From contig NZ_DATMFT010000032.1 of the NCBI RefSeq assembly GCF_035556095.1, positions 186,001 to 250,000 of the forward strand: a stretch of 64,000 bases of DNA, written 5' to 3'. Shown here in pieces: positions 1-8,088 of this stretch. The number at the start of each line of letters is the position of its first letter. Position 1 is the stretch's first letter. Below the pieces are notes generated by a model that saw only the letters and a program-made list of their open reading frames with translations, was not told the DNA's origin and did not search any database. This stretch comes from Parapedobacter sp035556095. GTDB taxonomy: Bacteria; Bacteroidota; Bacteroidia; Sphingobacteriales; Sphingobacteriaceae. The position numbers and the translations under genes were made by a program.

Positions 1-1
1 C

Positions 2-814
2 TCACGGCTCGGTATCCGATTGGAAGACATCCTTGATTTCTATAACAATAAGGTGCTTCCCAATCCGAACTTCAAGGTAAAGCTGCTGCACTTTTTTATC
101 AATTCGGGTATCTCGGATACACCGTATTACTGGAATGAGTTGGAAAAGTACGTGACGTTGTATTGCAAGTTCAAGAAAATCAACCCTGATCTCGATACGC
201 TGGATATCGGCGGCGGCATGCCCTTTAAGGACTCGCTGGTGCACGATTTCGACTATGAGTACATGGTCAACGAAATCGTCAACCGCATCAAGCAGATCTG
301 CGCAGTGCATGAAGTGATGGAACCGGATATCATCACCGAATTCGGAAAATACACGGTGGCCGAAGCATCGGGTATCCTCTACAAGGTGATTGGCCGCAAG
401 CAGCAGAACGACCGTGAGAAGTGGCTGATGCTCGACGGGTCTTTCATTACCAACCTGCCTGATGTGTGGGCGCTAAACCAAAAGTACATCTTGGTACCCA
501 TCAACAACTGGGATGCGGAATACGAGCGGGTGAACCTCGGTGGAATTACCTGCGACGGGCAGGACTATTACAGCCAGGAGGCCCACATAAACAGTGTGTT
601 CATGCCCAAAACGCGCAAGCTGCAGTATTTAGGCTTCTTCCACACAGGTGCCTACCAGGAAGTCCTCAGCGGTTATGGTGGCATCCACCACTGTTTACTC
701 CCCTCACCCAAACACGTGCTCATCCGGCGCAACCGCGATGAAACGTTCAACTTCGAGGTATTCGGCGAAGAGCAGAACAGCAAGCAAGTACTACGGCTCT
801 TGGGATATCAATAA
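2..814 (+). CDS. speA: Arginine decarboxylase, C-terminal part (5' end outside window)
   Basis: The reading frame is open from the window edge, so the start is missing; about 270 residues are visible. The fold-III PLP decarboxylase signature is present: a DIGGGMPF glycine-rich loop near the middle, the acidic and aromatic strands that follow, and a C-terminal GAYQEVLSGYGGIHHC block typical of the Bacteroidota arginine decarboxylase family (full length about 460 residues). The enzyme would convert arginine to agmatine in the cytoplasm as the first step of polyamine synthesis. The family is clear to me; arginine rather than another basic amino acid as substrate is inferred from resemblance. The gene ends with TAA and is followed by a separate tRNA transcription unit. 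Confidence 0.85.
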   Translation, partial: SRLGIRLEDILDFYNNKVLPNPNFKVKLLHFFINSGISDTPYYWNELEKYVTLYCKFKKINPDLDTLDIGGGMPFKDSLVHDFDYEYMVNEIVNRIKQICAVHEVMEPDIITEFGKYTVAEASGILYKVIGRKQQNDREKWLMLDGSFITNLPDVWALNQKYILVPINNWDAEYERVNLGGITCDGQDYYSQEAHINSVFMPKTRKLQYLGFFHTGAYQEVLSGYGGIHHCLLPSPKHVLIRRNRDETFNFEVFGEEQNSKQVLRLLGYQ

Positions 815-846
815 TTCAGCGGGCATTCACCATCTTGACATTTACG

Positions 847-877
847 TTTGAAATGCTAAAATAAACGCTTACTTTTG
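847..877 (+). promoter_or_regulatory. Bacteroidota-type promoter of the tRNA-Ser gene
   Basis: TTTG (847-850), a 19-bp spacer and TACTTTTG (870-877) match the Bacteroidota housekeeping consensus TTTG-N19-TAnnTTTG exactly. The predicted start point lies just upstream of the tRNA 5' end at 888. This is the cleanest promoter in the window. Confidence 0.75.
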
Positions 878-887
878 CGTCCCACTT

Positions 888-978
888 GGAGAGGTGTCAG
901 AGTGGTCGAATGAGCACGCCTGGAAAGTGTGTATACGTGTTGAGCGTATCGAGGGTTCGAATCCCTCCCTCTCCGCCA
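888..978 (+). tRNA. tRNA-Ser (anticodon GGA)
   Basis: Cloverleaf read by eye. The acceptor arm GGAGAGG (888-894) pairs with CCTCTCC (968-974), followed by discriminator G975 and an encoded CCA (976-978). The anticodon stem CACGC (915-919) pairs with GTGTG (927-931), and the loop carries GGA at 922-924. A long variable arm between the anticodon and T arms marks a class II tRNA, consistent with serine. The T loop GGTTCGAATCC is standard. Confidence 0.95.
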
Positions 979-990
979 GCCCATAGCAAG

Positions 991-1012
991 CCCGACGAAA
1001 GTCGGGTTTTTT
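991..1012 (+). terminator. Rho-independent terminator of tRNA-Ser
   Basis: Stem CCCGAC (991-996), GAAA tetraloop, GTCGGG (1001-1006), then six T. It lies 12 nt after the tRNA CCA end. Confidence 0.85.
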
Positions 1013-1027
1013 CTTTTAAGGAGTTTG

Positions 1028-1145
1028 CCAAGCTCGCTTGAGCAAACGGATTAAATGAAAAAAGGAATGAGCGCAGCGAATGGCTTGCTATGGGTTGAAG
1101 CCTCCCTTACAAGGGATGGCTGCGGCCTTTGCGTGCGGGGGTGTG
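1028..1145. repeat. 118-bp direct repeat, copy 1
   Basis: Begins CCAAGCTCGCTTGAGC and ends GCGGGGGTGTG. It is nearly identical to 1193-1310, differing mainly in a few bases around 1101-1110. An internal segment, GGCTTGCTATGGGTT (1081-1095 region), is the reverse complement of the tRNA trailer at 979-992, so the repeat can pair with the tRNA 3' flank. No protein can be supported here. Confidence 0.85.
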
Positions 1146-1192
1146 CGGCGCAGCCAATCCCTTGAAATCAATTACAAACTTGTGAAGTCATC

Positions 1193-1310
1193 CCAAGCTC
1201 GCTTGAGCAAACGGATTAAATGAAAAAAGGAATGAGCGCAGCGAATGGCTTGCTATGGGTTGAAGTCCCCCCTATAAGGGATGGCTGCGGCCTTTGCGTG
1301 CGGGGGTGTG
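1193..1310. repeat. 118-bp direct repeat, copy 2
   Basis: Second copy of the 1028-1145 element, in the same orientation and with unit start-to-start distance of 165 bp. The gene-free stretch 979-1375 consists of the terminator, these two copies and short linkers; the tail 1311-1375 shows nothing I can name. Confidence 0.85.
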
Positions 1311-1375
1311 GGTGACACACCCAACTATTCTCGCTGTGGCTTTTGAGTGCGAGGCCAGCGCGACGCAGCTAATCC

Positions 1376-1669
1376 CTATGCAAACACCACTTGCTTAATA
1401 TTTTCAAACTCCTCTTTCTTTTCATCCAAAGTAGTACGGATATCGTAATCATCCTGAATGCCGAGCCAGAATTTCACGGAGTTGCCAAAAAATCGGCTAA
1501 GCCGTATCGCTGTATCCGCAGTGATTCGACGGTGGCCCTTTATAATTTGGGAGACGCGCGTTTGAGGTATACCGGTATCCTTGGCCAAACGATATGGTGT
1601 GATGTTCATGGGAAGCAAAAACTCTTCGTTTAATATTTCACCGGGATGTATATTGGGTAATCTTTCCAT
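1376..1669 (-). CDS. higA: HigA-family antitoxin (XRE-type HTH)
   Basis: 97 residues. The N-terminal HPGEILNEEFL motif followed by a helix-turn-helix (about 24-60, with RVSQIIKGHR as recognition region) and FWLGIQDDYD is the HigA/VapI addiction-module signature. It should bind and neutralise the adjacent HigB toxin and repress the operon. The start ATG at 1667-1669 has a good AAAGGA Shine-Dalgarno sequence. It lies 17 bp downstream of higB on the same strand; the toxin-first order is normal for higBA. It sits in the accessory segment behind tRNA-Ser. Confidence 0.92.
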   Translation of the reverse strand: MERLPNIHPGEILNEEFLLPMNITPYRLAKDTGIPQTRVSQIIKGHRRITADTAIRLSRFFGNSVKFWLGIQDDYDIRTTLDEKKEEFENIKQVVFA

Positions 1670-1686
1670 CGTTTAATCCTTTCCGT

Positions 1687-1968
1687 TTAATGATAATCAA
1701 TGATTTCCACATCAAAAGCGTTATTATCCATCCACTTGAAAACAATGCGCCATTGGTCGTTTATTCTTATGCTGTGATATGCCTTCATGTTACCCTTCAA
1801 TTTCTCGAGCCGATTAGACGAAGGGATTGTCAAGTCCTTAATGTCCTGAGACTGATCAAGCATAATCAATTTCCTTAATCCAATCCGTTGTATCTCCAAA
1901 GGCAGTTTTGCAACGCGTTCACCTTGGTATATCTTTTCTGTCCGTTTGTTGCCAAATGATTTAATCAT
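1687..1968 (-). CDS. higB: HigB-family toxin (RelE/ParE-like mRNA interferase)
   Basis: 93 residues from the ATG at 1966-1968; a TTG nine codons further upstream is the alternative start. The sequence has the plasmid-maintenance killer pattern: N-terminal IKSFGNKRTEKIY, LRKLIMLDQ, a central RLEKLKG and the C-terminal RINDQWRIVFKW block with the conserved Arg and Trp of RelE-fold ribosome-dependent endoribonucleases. It is expected to cleave mRNA on the ribosome when HigA is lost. Size and gene order fit an intact system. Confidence 0.92.
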   Translation of the reverse strand: MIKSFGNKRTEKIYQGERVAKLPLEIQRIGLRKLIMLDQSQDIKDLTIPSSNRLEKLKGNMKAYHSIRINDQWRIVFKWMDNNAFDVEIIDYH

Positions 1969-1992
1969 ACTAACGCAACGAATTACTATCGT

Positions 1993-2000
1993 CAAAGATA
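1993..2000 (-). promoter_or_regulatory. Possible -7 element of higBA
   Basis: On the minus strand the sequence reads TATCTTTG, a full TAnnTTTG match, 25 bp upstream of the higB ATG. I see no convincing -33 TTTG at the usual distance, so this rests on the -7 element alone. Confidence 0.4.
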
Positions 2001-2064
2001 AGTATCTTGTTCGAATTATAAAAGTTTATCGGTATTTCGATTTGGTCTCGCCTTCTAGTTTAGG

Positions 2065-2682
2065 TCAGGTAATTGTTTGTTTAAAAGCACAATGTTCATC
2101 AATCTGTAATATCTTCATTTTGGGATTACCTCTGGATTTCAGTTTACTTCGTCCGAACAGTCCGAGTTCCAATTCTTCGGTAAACCATACCGAAACCGAG
2201 GATTCATCGTGTACATGTACGTGACCTTCAGAAGCTTCCAGGCCTTCTCCGTCATACACACTCCGCTGATGTGCCAAGACGTACGAGATAATTGTTTCAC
2301 CAGTGATTTTAGCATGTGCATTTTTAAGCACGGTGCAGTCAGTTAAAAAAGCGTCGACCGATATGTCCAGATGCCCTTCTCTTACGATTATGCCGATTTG
2401 TTGGAGATTCAGTGTGCCTGCTGACTTGACAAAACACCTATCCAGCATTTTCAACCCTGTCAGCGTTTTATAGGTAATCGTGATCTGTGGATAGCAATCA
2501 TGTAAAAGCAGATAGCCGTAATGTTCCGGTTTGGAATACACGGCTAATTGGTTATCCCTCACGGATACATTTACCCAATTCGCCTTTTCTCCATTTTCGT
2601 CAATGGAGTAAGACGGATAGTCGCCATGCACAAGAATTATGGTGCAACGTGTTTGAACAACAACGGTATTAAAATTATCCAT
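2065..2682 (-). CDS. Unknown protein with DUF2807-like (GIN) beta repeats
   Basis: 205 residues with no signal peptide or membrane segment. The pattern of short alternating beta strands (CTIILVHGDYPSYSI, VNVSVRDNQLAVYS, ITITYKTLTGLKMLDR) resembles the DUF2807 head domain, which is normally found in exported Bacteroidota proteins; here it appears cytoplasmic. The ATG overlaps the stop region of the upstream gene (2675-2682), so the two are translationally coupled. Function unknown; the domain call is tentative. Confidence 0.7.
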   Translation of the reverse strand: MDNFNTVVVQTRCTIILVHGDYPSYSIDENGEKANWVNVSVRDNQLAVYSKPEHYGYLLLHDCYPQITITYKTLTGLKMLDRCFVKSAGTLNLQQIGIIVREGHLDISVDAFLTDCTVLKNAHAKITGETIISYVLAHQRSVYDGEGLEASEGHVHVHDESSVSVWFTEELELGLFGRSKLKSRGNPKMKILQIDEHCAFKQTIT

Positions 2683-3631
2683 GGTTGTTACCTCCCTTCG
2701 AATAATTCAACAAATAATTCAGTTTTGACTCGAAACAAGGTTTAGCGGCGGCCATAAACTCTTCCGTAATTCCCAACGTACTATCAAATGACCCGAGCAT
2801 TGAATCAAACCGCAATTGCTCTCGATTTACAAGCAGCAAAGACAATTCTTCGATTTCTGCTAGATCATAATCGAAACAGAACAGTTGAGGAAGATACTGA
2901 GCAGCCTTCTTTTTAAGTTCGAATAATTTCAAACCAACTTTAAACGAATACCCGAATGCGCAGATAATCGCGTTGTAAACCTGTTCTACCACACGAACCA
3001 CCAGTGAATATGCTTGATAATAATGCTTATCGCCCAATAGCATTTTACTTGCTTGCAATGCTGCAACACCCTCATTGTAATACCTATTGAAATCATGCAT
3101 CGCACTATCGTACGCGAGTTTAATATGTTCATCTGTACAGGTTCTTAATCGATAGGGGCTATTCGAGAATACCAGAAACTCCTCCCGGAAACATAATACA
3201 CTGTCATCACTGCAATCTTGTAAGTTCTCTTCAAAATCTGTATTCGATTGCAGTGTAATTATGAGGCTTCGATGCTTGAACGATGCCAGCTTGACAAAAC
3301 CCGCCAGCGAACTTACCTCCTCAATTCTTTCTTCCCGAAACACCAATCTTATCTCATGACAAGGCTCCAAATTAAGTTCATCGATAGCAGGAAATGTGTA
3401 TAAGAACATTCTTTCTGGCTCTGCTACGGTGAACAATAAGTCCAACAAAGGTTTGAGATGAGCGGCCTCTGCTGTAATCTGTAGAAGCCCTCCAATTTTA
3501 CGCATCCAGCTTTCAAATTCACCGGATTGATGCCCCGGATGGAGATAAATGTGGTTAGTCGTTTGATGGTCAGTCTTAACGGGGCCATTGTTGAAATTTC
3601 TAATAGTTCCGTTGACATTGTTGTTACTCAT
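2675..3631 (-). CDS. Unknown protein with Asn-rich N terminus and HEPN-like C-terminal helices
   Basis: 318 residues. Residues 1-35 are rich in Asn, Gly and Thr; about 36-170 is a mixed region; about 172-290 is helical, and DKHYYQAYSLVVRVVEQVYNAI looks like the second helix of HEPN domains. The canonical RNase motif R-x4-6-H is not evident, so a nuclease role cannot be claimed. It overlaps the downstream DUF2807-like gene by 8 bp and faces an XRE regulator across a 170-bp gap. Such small coupled pairs beside toxin-antitoxin genes often belong to conflict or stress systems, but that is context only. Confidence 0.7.
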   Translation of the reverse strand: MSNNNVNGTIRNFNNGPVKTDHQTTNHIYLHPGHQSGEFESWMRKIGGLLQITAEAAHLKPLLDLLFTVAEPERMFLYTFPAIDELNLEPCHEIRLVFREERIEEVSSLAGFVKLASFKHRSLIITLQSNTDFEENLQDCSDDSVLCFREEFLVFSNSPYRLRTCTDEHIKLAYDSAMHDFNRYYNEGVAALQASKMLLGDKHYYQAYSLVVRVVEQVYNAIICAFGYSFKVGLKLFELKKKAAQYLPQLFCFDYDLAEIEELSLLLVNREQLRFDSMLGSFDSTLGITEEFMAAAKPCFESKLNYLLNYSKGGNNHG

Positions 3632-3775
3632 GATTGATTGTTTTGATTGAAGTCAAATTTCCCCGACAGACTTCGCATATTCAAACCCCTATCCGGCATA
3701 AATTATCCCACAAACGGCATATTTTATTCGTAAAATATTCCGTATTTTCGGCGGTGGTAGCCATTTAGTCCGCTA

Positions 3776-3783
3776 CTTTTGTT
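3776..3783 (+). promoter_or_regulatory. Possible -7 element for the XRE gene
   Basis: TACTTTTG matches TAnnTTTG, 18 bp before the ATG at 3801. No good -33 element is seen. Confidence 0.4.
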
Positions 3784-3800
3784 GCATCATTTTTATCATT

Positions 3801-4220
3801 ATGGAAAGAACACAACAAGTACACGAAGGGCGAAACATTAAGCGGTTCAGGGAAATGCTCGGCATGAAGCAGGAAACCCTTGCCTATGAATTGGGCGAAG
3901 ATTGGACGCAGAAGAAAATTTCCCAACTTGAAACGAAAGAAAAAATTGAACGGGATATTTTGGAGCAGGTGGCAAAAATCTTGAAGGTTACCCCCGAAGC
4001 CATTCAACAATTCGATGCAGACAACGCATTAAACATCATTTCCAATACGTTTACCAGCCACGACTCATCCACGCTAAACGCCATTAACCATAACTGTACA
4101 TTCAACCCGTTCGATAAACTTGTGGAAGTTTACGAAGAAAACAAAAAGCTGTACGAACGACTGATTCAGGTAGAAAAGGAGAAAGTTGTTTATTTGGAGC
4201 AATTGCTAAAAGATAAATAG
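3801..4220 (+). CDS. XRE-family transcriptional regulator with C-terminal coiled coil
   Basis: 139 residues. Residues 8-65 form a Cro/C1-type helix-turn-helix (NIKRFREMLGMKQETLAYEL, then KKISQLETKEKI). The C-terminal third (FNPFDKLVEVYEENKKLYERLIQVEKEK) is a heptad-rich coiled coil, probably for dimerisation. This layout is common in Bacteroidota mobile or accessory regions. It is divergent from the HEPN-like gene and may regulate it. It ends with TAG, which shows that TAG is used as a genuine stop in this genome. Confidence 0.88.
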   Translation: MERTQQVHEGRNIKRFREMLGMKQETLAYELGEDWTQKKISQLETKEKIERDILEQVAKILKVTPEAIQQFDADNALNIISNTFTSHDSSTLNAINHNCTFNPFDKLVEVYEENKKLYERLIQVEKEKVVYLEQLLKDK

Positions 4221-4348
4221 AATACGATTGTAATTTATTCGACGGGACAATCGATCCACTAGAAATTCGTCGGATTGATAGCCTAGATGTGCCCTTTTGG
4301 AACTTTTTTAATTTTTGGAACACGCTTAGAGGCGGCTTTATAAAAATT

Positions 4349-4603
4349 TCACCAAATCACATTAATCGGATATTCGGTGAAATACTGATCTTTTGAGATG
4401 ACTTGCAATTTGTTGGTAATGGCTTGAGCGATGATCAGGCGATCGAATGGGTCTTTGTGGAAAAAAGTAAGCGCTGTGAGCTGTAACACATCTTCAAACC
4501 CAATAGGGAGAATCTGAAAGCCGTTTTTCACGATTTCATCAGCAATCTTGGAGAAAGGGTGCTTGATATCCTATTTGCCCAAACTGATTTTTATAGTATA
4601 AGA
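4349..4603 (-). pseudogene. vapC-type PIN-domain toxin remnant, truncated and amber-interrupted
   Basis: The C-terminal half of a VapC protein is readable: HKDPFDRLIIAQAI (with the conserved acidic residue of PIN nucleases), VISKDQYFTEYP and a terminal VIW. Reading upstream in frame gives KISLGK, then a TAG at 4571-4573, then DIKHPFSKIADEI, which is how intact homologs continue, so the stop interrupts the coding frame. The N-terminal half of the PIN domain, including the first catalytic Asp, is absent; similarity fades near 4603, before a hairpin terminator. There is no antitoxin partner. Full-length family members are about 125-130 residues. Clearly decayed. Confidence 0.8.
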
Positions 4604-4635
4604 TGTTCGACTGTAATCCCTAACACCCACTTAGG

Positions 4636-4667
4636 GAGACGTCTAAATTTTGGCGTCTCTTTTTTTT
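4636..4667 (+). terminator. Hairpin with T-run
   Basis: GAGACG (4636-4641) and CGTCTC (4654-4659), followed by eight T. No complete plus-strand gene ends close by (the XRE gene stops at 4220), so it may be left from the rearrangement that truncated vapC. Confidence 0.6.
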
Positions 4668-4789
4668 GACATATTACTACCTGAATAACAATAAATTATA
4701 TTACAAGAATACTAAATAAACAGGTGTTCGATTTTTTTAGTAATTTTCCATTTACAAAGAAATTTCAGCGTTAGAATTCCCGATACCTG

Positions 4790-4972
4790 CTATTTATGTG
4801 TTCGAAGTTTCTCTAACCACTCTATCTTGTAATTCATCCTAAAGTATTCCATAAACGCCACGTAAGAGATGAGAACCAGCGGGTTTAGGACTAAGTCTGG
4901 AACTGGAAATAATACCCGACAAATCAATATCAATAATACTATCGTAGTAATAGATTTTCTATCTCTTTCCAA
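4790..4972 (-). CDS. Small membrane protein (hypothetical)
   Basis: 60 residues: a basic N terminus, a hydrophobic segment at about 9-21, a second at about 28-42, and a charged tail. It overlaps the 3' end of the nucleotidase gene by 34 bp in another frame on the same strand, which would couple their translation. I do not recognise a family, and a chance ORF in AT-rich sequence is possible. Confidence 0.4.
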   Translation of the reverse strand: MERDRKSITTIVLLILICRVLFPVPDLVLNPLVLISYVAFMEYFRMNYKIEWLEKLRTHK

Positions 4973-5460
4973 TTATAAACTCGTCTATGCTTATGATTCT
5001 CTTCTTTTATATTGTGTGGTTGTGTGAAAAGAATTGTCTCACCTTGAAAAGTATCTAAATTTTTGAAATGGTCATCTATCATGATATCCCCCGAGACAAT
5101 TTCCTTTGTTCCACACAAAACAACTTGCTTCCACGATATAAAAGGAAAATATTCTTTCAACCAATTCATCTTTTCAATTAGGCTGTTAGGAAATTCTGTC
5201 GCAGATGATACGATGAAAACATCATAATTTTCGTTGAGTTTTTTTACAATTTCTATACTATCTTCAATAGGATTGGCTGAATAAAAGAAGTTTTCAGAAT
5301 TGACATATTTGTCAAAATTGGTAAATGCATCTTTTTCTAATTTTCCCGATAGTTCTTCCAAAGATTGCCTTAATCCTATATCATCAAATTCGCATTTTAA
5401 AAACTGTCCATATACATCTGAAAGCACCCCATCCATATCAATTAAAAGTCTTTTTCTCAT
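4939..5460 (-). CDS. 5'(3')-deoxyribonucleotidase (HAD superfamily)
   Basis: 173 residues. HAD motif I is DMDGVLSD near residue 8 (nucleophile Asp and acid/base Asp), motif II is the VSSAT stretch around residue 80, and motif IV is the DIMIDDHFKN region near 127. This matches the small NT5C-type 5'(3')-deoxyribonucleotidases that dephosphorylate dNMPs in the cytoplasm. The length fits the family. The segment is A+T-richer than the flanking housekeeping genes, in keeping with the accessory stretch behind the tRNA. The gap to 5656 shows no clear signal. Confidence 0.85.
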   Translation of the reverse strand: MRKRLLIDMDGVLSDVYGQFLKCEFDDIGLRQSLEELSGKLEKDAFTNFDKYVNSENFFYSANPIEDSIEIVKKLNENYDVFIVSSATEFPNSLIEKMNWLKEYFPFISWKQVVLCGTKEIVSGDIMIDDHFKNLDTFQGETILFTQPHNIKEENHKHRRVYNWKEIENLLLR

Positions 5461-5656
5461 CTATTAAGTTAAGTTATTGTTTTTAATTTACTACTTCCGA
5501 ACGTATCCTTTCTAAAGTATCCTTATCTTCTAACGTGCGCCATTCTTCACTCGAGAAAGTGGCCATTCCTATCGGTCAAATAGTTCAGCCACAAAGCTAA
5601 ATAAAATTGAAACAAAAATTATTTCACTATCTTGGCCTCTCTTTCAAACACCGATT

Positions 5657-7285
5657 ATGAGATACGTTTTGCTGATAGGCTGCTTAATAGGCTTGGTTGT
5701 TGTTAGTCAAGCCCAAGACGATGTGGTAATTACGTCACATGGTGAAAAAATACAGGTACGTGTTCAGGACGACGGCCGCTTAAGTATCAACGTACCGTCC
5801 GAAAGTATTCGTGATTTTAAGGCTGCCGGTTTAGTGCGGTATAGTGATTTCGGTGCAAAAGGCGACGGGAAAACGGACGACATCAACGCCATAGCAGCCA
5901 CCCATGCATTTGCCAATGTCTATGGGCTACCTGTAAAAGCGGATGATAAGGCCAGCTACTATATCGGTGGAAAACAACGTACGGCTATCATAAAAACCGA
6001 TACCGATTTCGGAAAGGCATCCTTTATCATCGACGATACCGACGTCGAGCGCCGGGGTGCGGCGGTTTTCATGGTAAGCTCGGGCATGCGCACCTTTACG
6101 CCGGAAGGGATAACTTCGCTTAGGAAAAGCCAAGCAAAACTTGATCTTACACTTCCAGGGCCATGTCTCGTCACCGTTACCAACGCAAACGTAAAACGGT
6201 ACATCCGTTTTGGTCCGAACCAAAACAACGGCTCACCGCAGACTGATATCTTTGTGGTGGATGAAAACGGCAACGTGGACATGGACGCTCCTATTATTTG
6301 GGATTTTGACCAGATTACCGACATTACTGCGCTCCCCATCGACGAAACACCGCTGGAAATCACTGGCGGTACCTTTACCACCATCGCGAATAATGCCGAA
6401 TCAAAATACACGTATTACAGCCGGAATATAGCTATACGTCGATCTAATGTAACCGTCGATGGGCTCGTTCATTACGTTACCGGTGAGGGAGACCGCGGTG
6501 CTCCGTACAGTGGATTCATCGATGTGGGAAACTGTGCCTACGTCACCGTGAAAAACACGGTGCTTACCGGCCGGAAAACGTACACCACCATAGGTTCGGC
6601 AGGAGGGCCGGTATCTATGGGAACCTATGACATATCGGTCAATCGTGCCGTTAACGTTTCGTTTATCAACTGCACTCAAACCAATGACATCAACGATCCT
6701 ACCTATTGGGGCATCATGGGTTCCAATTTCGGCAAGAACCTGTTGTATGACGGGTGTACCCTATCCCGGTTCGATGCGCACCAAGGTGTGGCCAACGCCA
6801 CTGTCCGTAATTCTACGCTCGGCCATATGGGAATCAACGCCATTGGCACCGGAACGTTCACCATAACGAACAGCACCATCCTCGGCAGGAGCTTGATCAA
6901 CCTGCGGCCCGACTACGGCAGCACATGGCAAGGTGAGCTCATTATCCAAGACTGCGTTTTTAAGCCTACTGTCAGAAAGCTCTCCAGCGTGTCGCTTATC
7001 AGTGGAAGACATACCGGTCTACATGATTTCGGCTATATTTGCTATATGCCCGAGCGTATTACCATCGAAAATCTGAAGATCGATGACTCCAATATTCCCG
7101 GGGATTATGAAGGTCCAGCGCTGTTTGCCGATTTCAACCCCAAAATGCAAGACGAGTCGTATCAAGAGCAGTTTCCTTACGTAAAAACGAAAGAGGTGAT
7201 CCTCAAAAACGTTTCAACCACCTCCGGAAAATCGCTAAGAATCAGTGATAATATGTTTATGTTTAAAGAGGTGAAGGTATTGTAA
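5657..7285 (+). CDS. Secreted right-handed beta-helix (pectate lyase-like) protein
   Basis: 542 residues with a Sec signal peptide (about 1-19, ending VVSQAQ). After a short beta region, YSDFGAKGDGKTDD (about 62-75) is the hallmark start of Pectate_lyase_3/GH28-type beta helices, followed by many short beta-turn repeats with Asn and Gly ladders (ITNSTIL, VTVKNTVL and similar). It is likely a periplasmic or surface polysaccharide-acting or -binding protein. I cannot point to catalytic residues, so activity is open. It stands alone, with an unrelated exporter gene downstream. Confidence 0.8.
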   Translation: MRYVLLIGCLIGLVVVSQAQDDVVITSHGEKIQVRVQDDGRLSINVPSESIRDFKAAGLVRYSDFGAKGDGKTDDINAIAATHAFANVYGLPVKADDKASYYIGGKQRTAIIKTDTDFGKASFIIDDTDVERRGAAVFMVSSGMRTFTPEGITSLRKSQAKLDLTLPGPCLVTVTNANVKRYIRFGPNQNNGSPQTDIFVVDENGNVDMDAPIIWDFDQITDITALPIDETPLEITGGTFTTIANNAESKYTYYSRNIAIRRSNVTVDGLVHYVTGEGDRGAPYSGFIDVGNCAYVTVKNTVLTGRKTYTTIGSAGGPVSMGTYDISVNRAVNVSFINCTQTNDINDPTYWGIMGSNFGKNLLYDGCTLSRFDAHQGVANATVRNSTLGHMGINAIGTGTFTITNSTILGRSLINLRPDYGSTWQGELIIQDCVFKPTVRKLSSVSLISGRHTGLHDFGYICYMPERITIENLKIDDSNIPGDYEGPALFADFNPKMQDESYQEQFPYVKTKEVILKNVSTTSGKSLRISDNMFMFKEVKVL

Positions 7286-7335
7286 ATCCGTACCCAACCG
7301 GAAATCAAAAGCGGATAAAAGAATTACTCAATTTC

Positions 7336-8088
7336 TTGGCGATCGACTTCATTACAATATATAGCGTATTTATTCTTTTCCTGGCCACATTGGTCCGGTC
7401 TACCTTCGGATTTGGTGAGTCCTTGGTTGCGGTGCCTCTGTTGGCGCTATACCTGCCCATTGAAATTGCCGTACCTGTTTCCGTATTGGCGTCTATTGTT
7501 GTCGCGGGTGTTATCGTGGCGCAAGACTGGCAAAAAATCCATGTCAGGAGCGCGGGCTGGCTCGTCTTTTTCGCCGCATTGGGCATACCCTTCGGCTTGT
7601 GGTTGTTGACAAGTACCGATGAACGCTGGGTGAAGGCATCGTTAGCGGCTATCCTCATCATATTTTCCGTGTATTCGCTGGTTGGACGGTCTATCACCCT
7701 CCGGTTTGACAATAAGCTGTGGCTGTTCCTTTGCGGATTGCTATCTGGTGTTCTCGGTGGCGCATATGGGCTGAACGGCCCTCCGTTGGTGGTCTATGGC
7801 GCTATGCGCAAATGGTCCGCACAACACTTCCGGGCAACCTTGCAAGGCTATTTTCTACCGGCGAGCCTGATGGGCATCGTTGGCTACTGGTTGAATGGGC
7901 TGTGGGTAATGCAGGTCACCACGCTCTTCCTTTGGAGTCTCCCAGCCATATTATTAGCCATTTTTTTGGGGCGGGTAATTAATAGCCGAATGAACGGCAC
8001 CACCTTTTTCCGCTATGTGTATATCGGCCTAATCGGTATCGGAGTGGTCTTACTTCTGCAATCCCTTCGTCCCATTTTCCACCATTGA
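7336..8088 (+). CDS. TauE/SafE-family membrane transporter (sulfite exporter type)
   Basis: About 250 residues with roughly eight hydrophobic segments. The family motif FGFGESLVAVPLL at about 24-36 and its second-half counterpart GGAYGLNGPPLVVYG at about 143-157 mark the inverted duplication of TauE/SafE (old DUF81) proteins. The substrate is unknown; family members export sulfite, sulfoacetate or other organic anions. No ATG gives full length, so I use TTG at 7336, which is uncertain. Its 3' end overlaps the convergent AlkB-like gene by 39 bp. Confidence 0.85.
   Translation: MAIDFITIYSVFILFLATLVRSTFGFGESLVAVPLLALYLPIEIAVPVSVLASIVVAGVIVAQDWQKIHVRSAGWLVFFAALGIPFGLWLLTSTDERWVKASLAAILIIFSVYSLVGRSITLRFDNKLWLFLCGLLSGVLGGAYGLNGPPLVVYGAMRKWSAQHFRATLQGYFLPASLMGIVGYWLNGLWVMQVTTLFLWSLPAILLAIFLGRVINSRMNGTTFFRYVYIGLIGIGVVLLLQSLRPIFHH

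Noticed and set aside
1028..1310. CRISPR array
   Set aside because: Only two long copies (118 bp) with one spacer-like gap; no short regular repeats and no cas genes.
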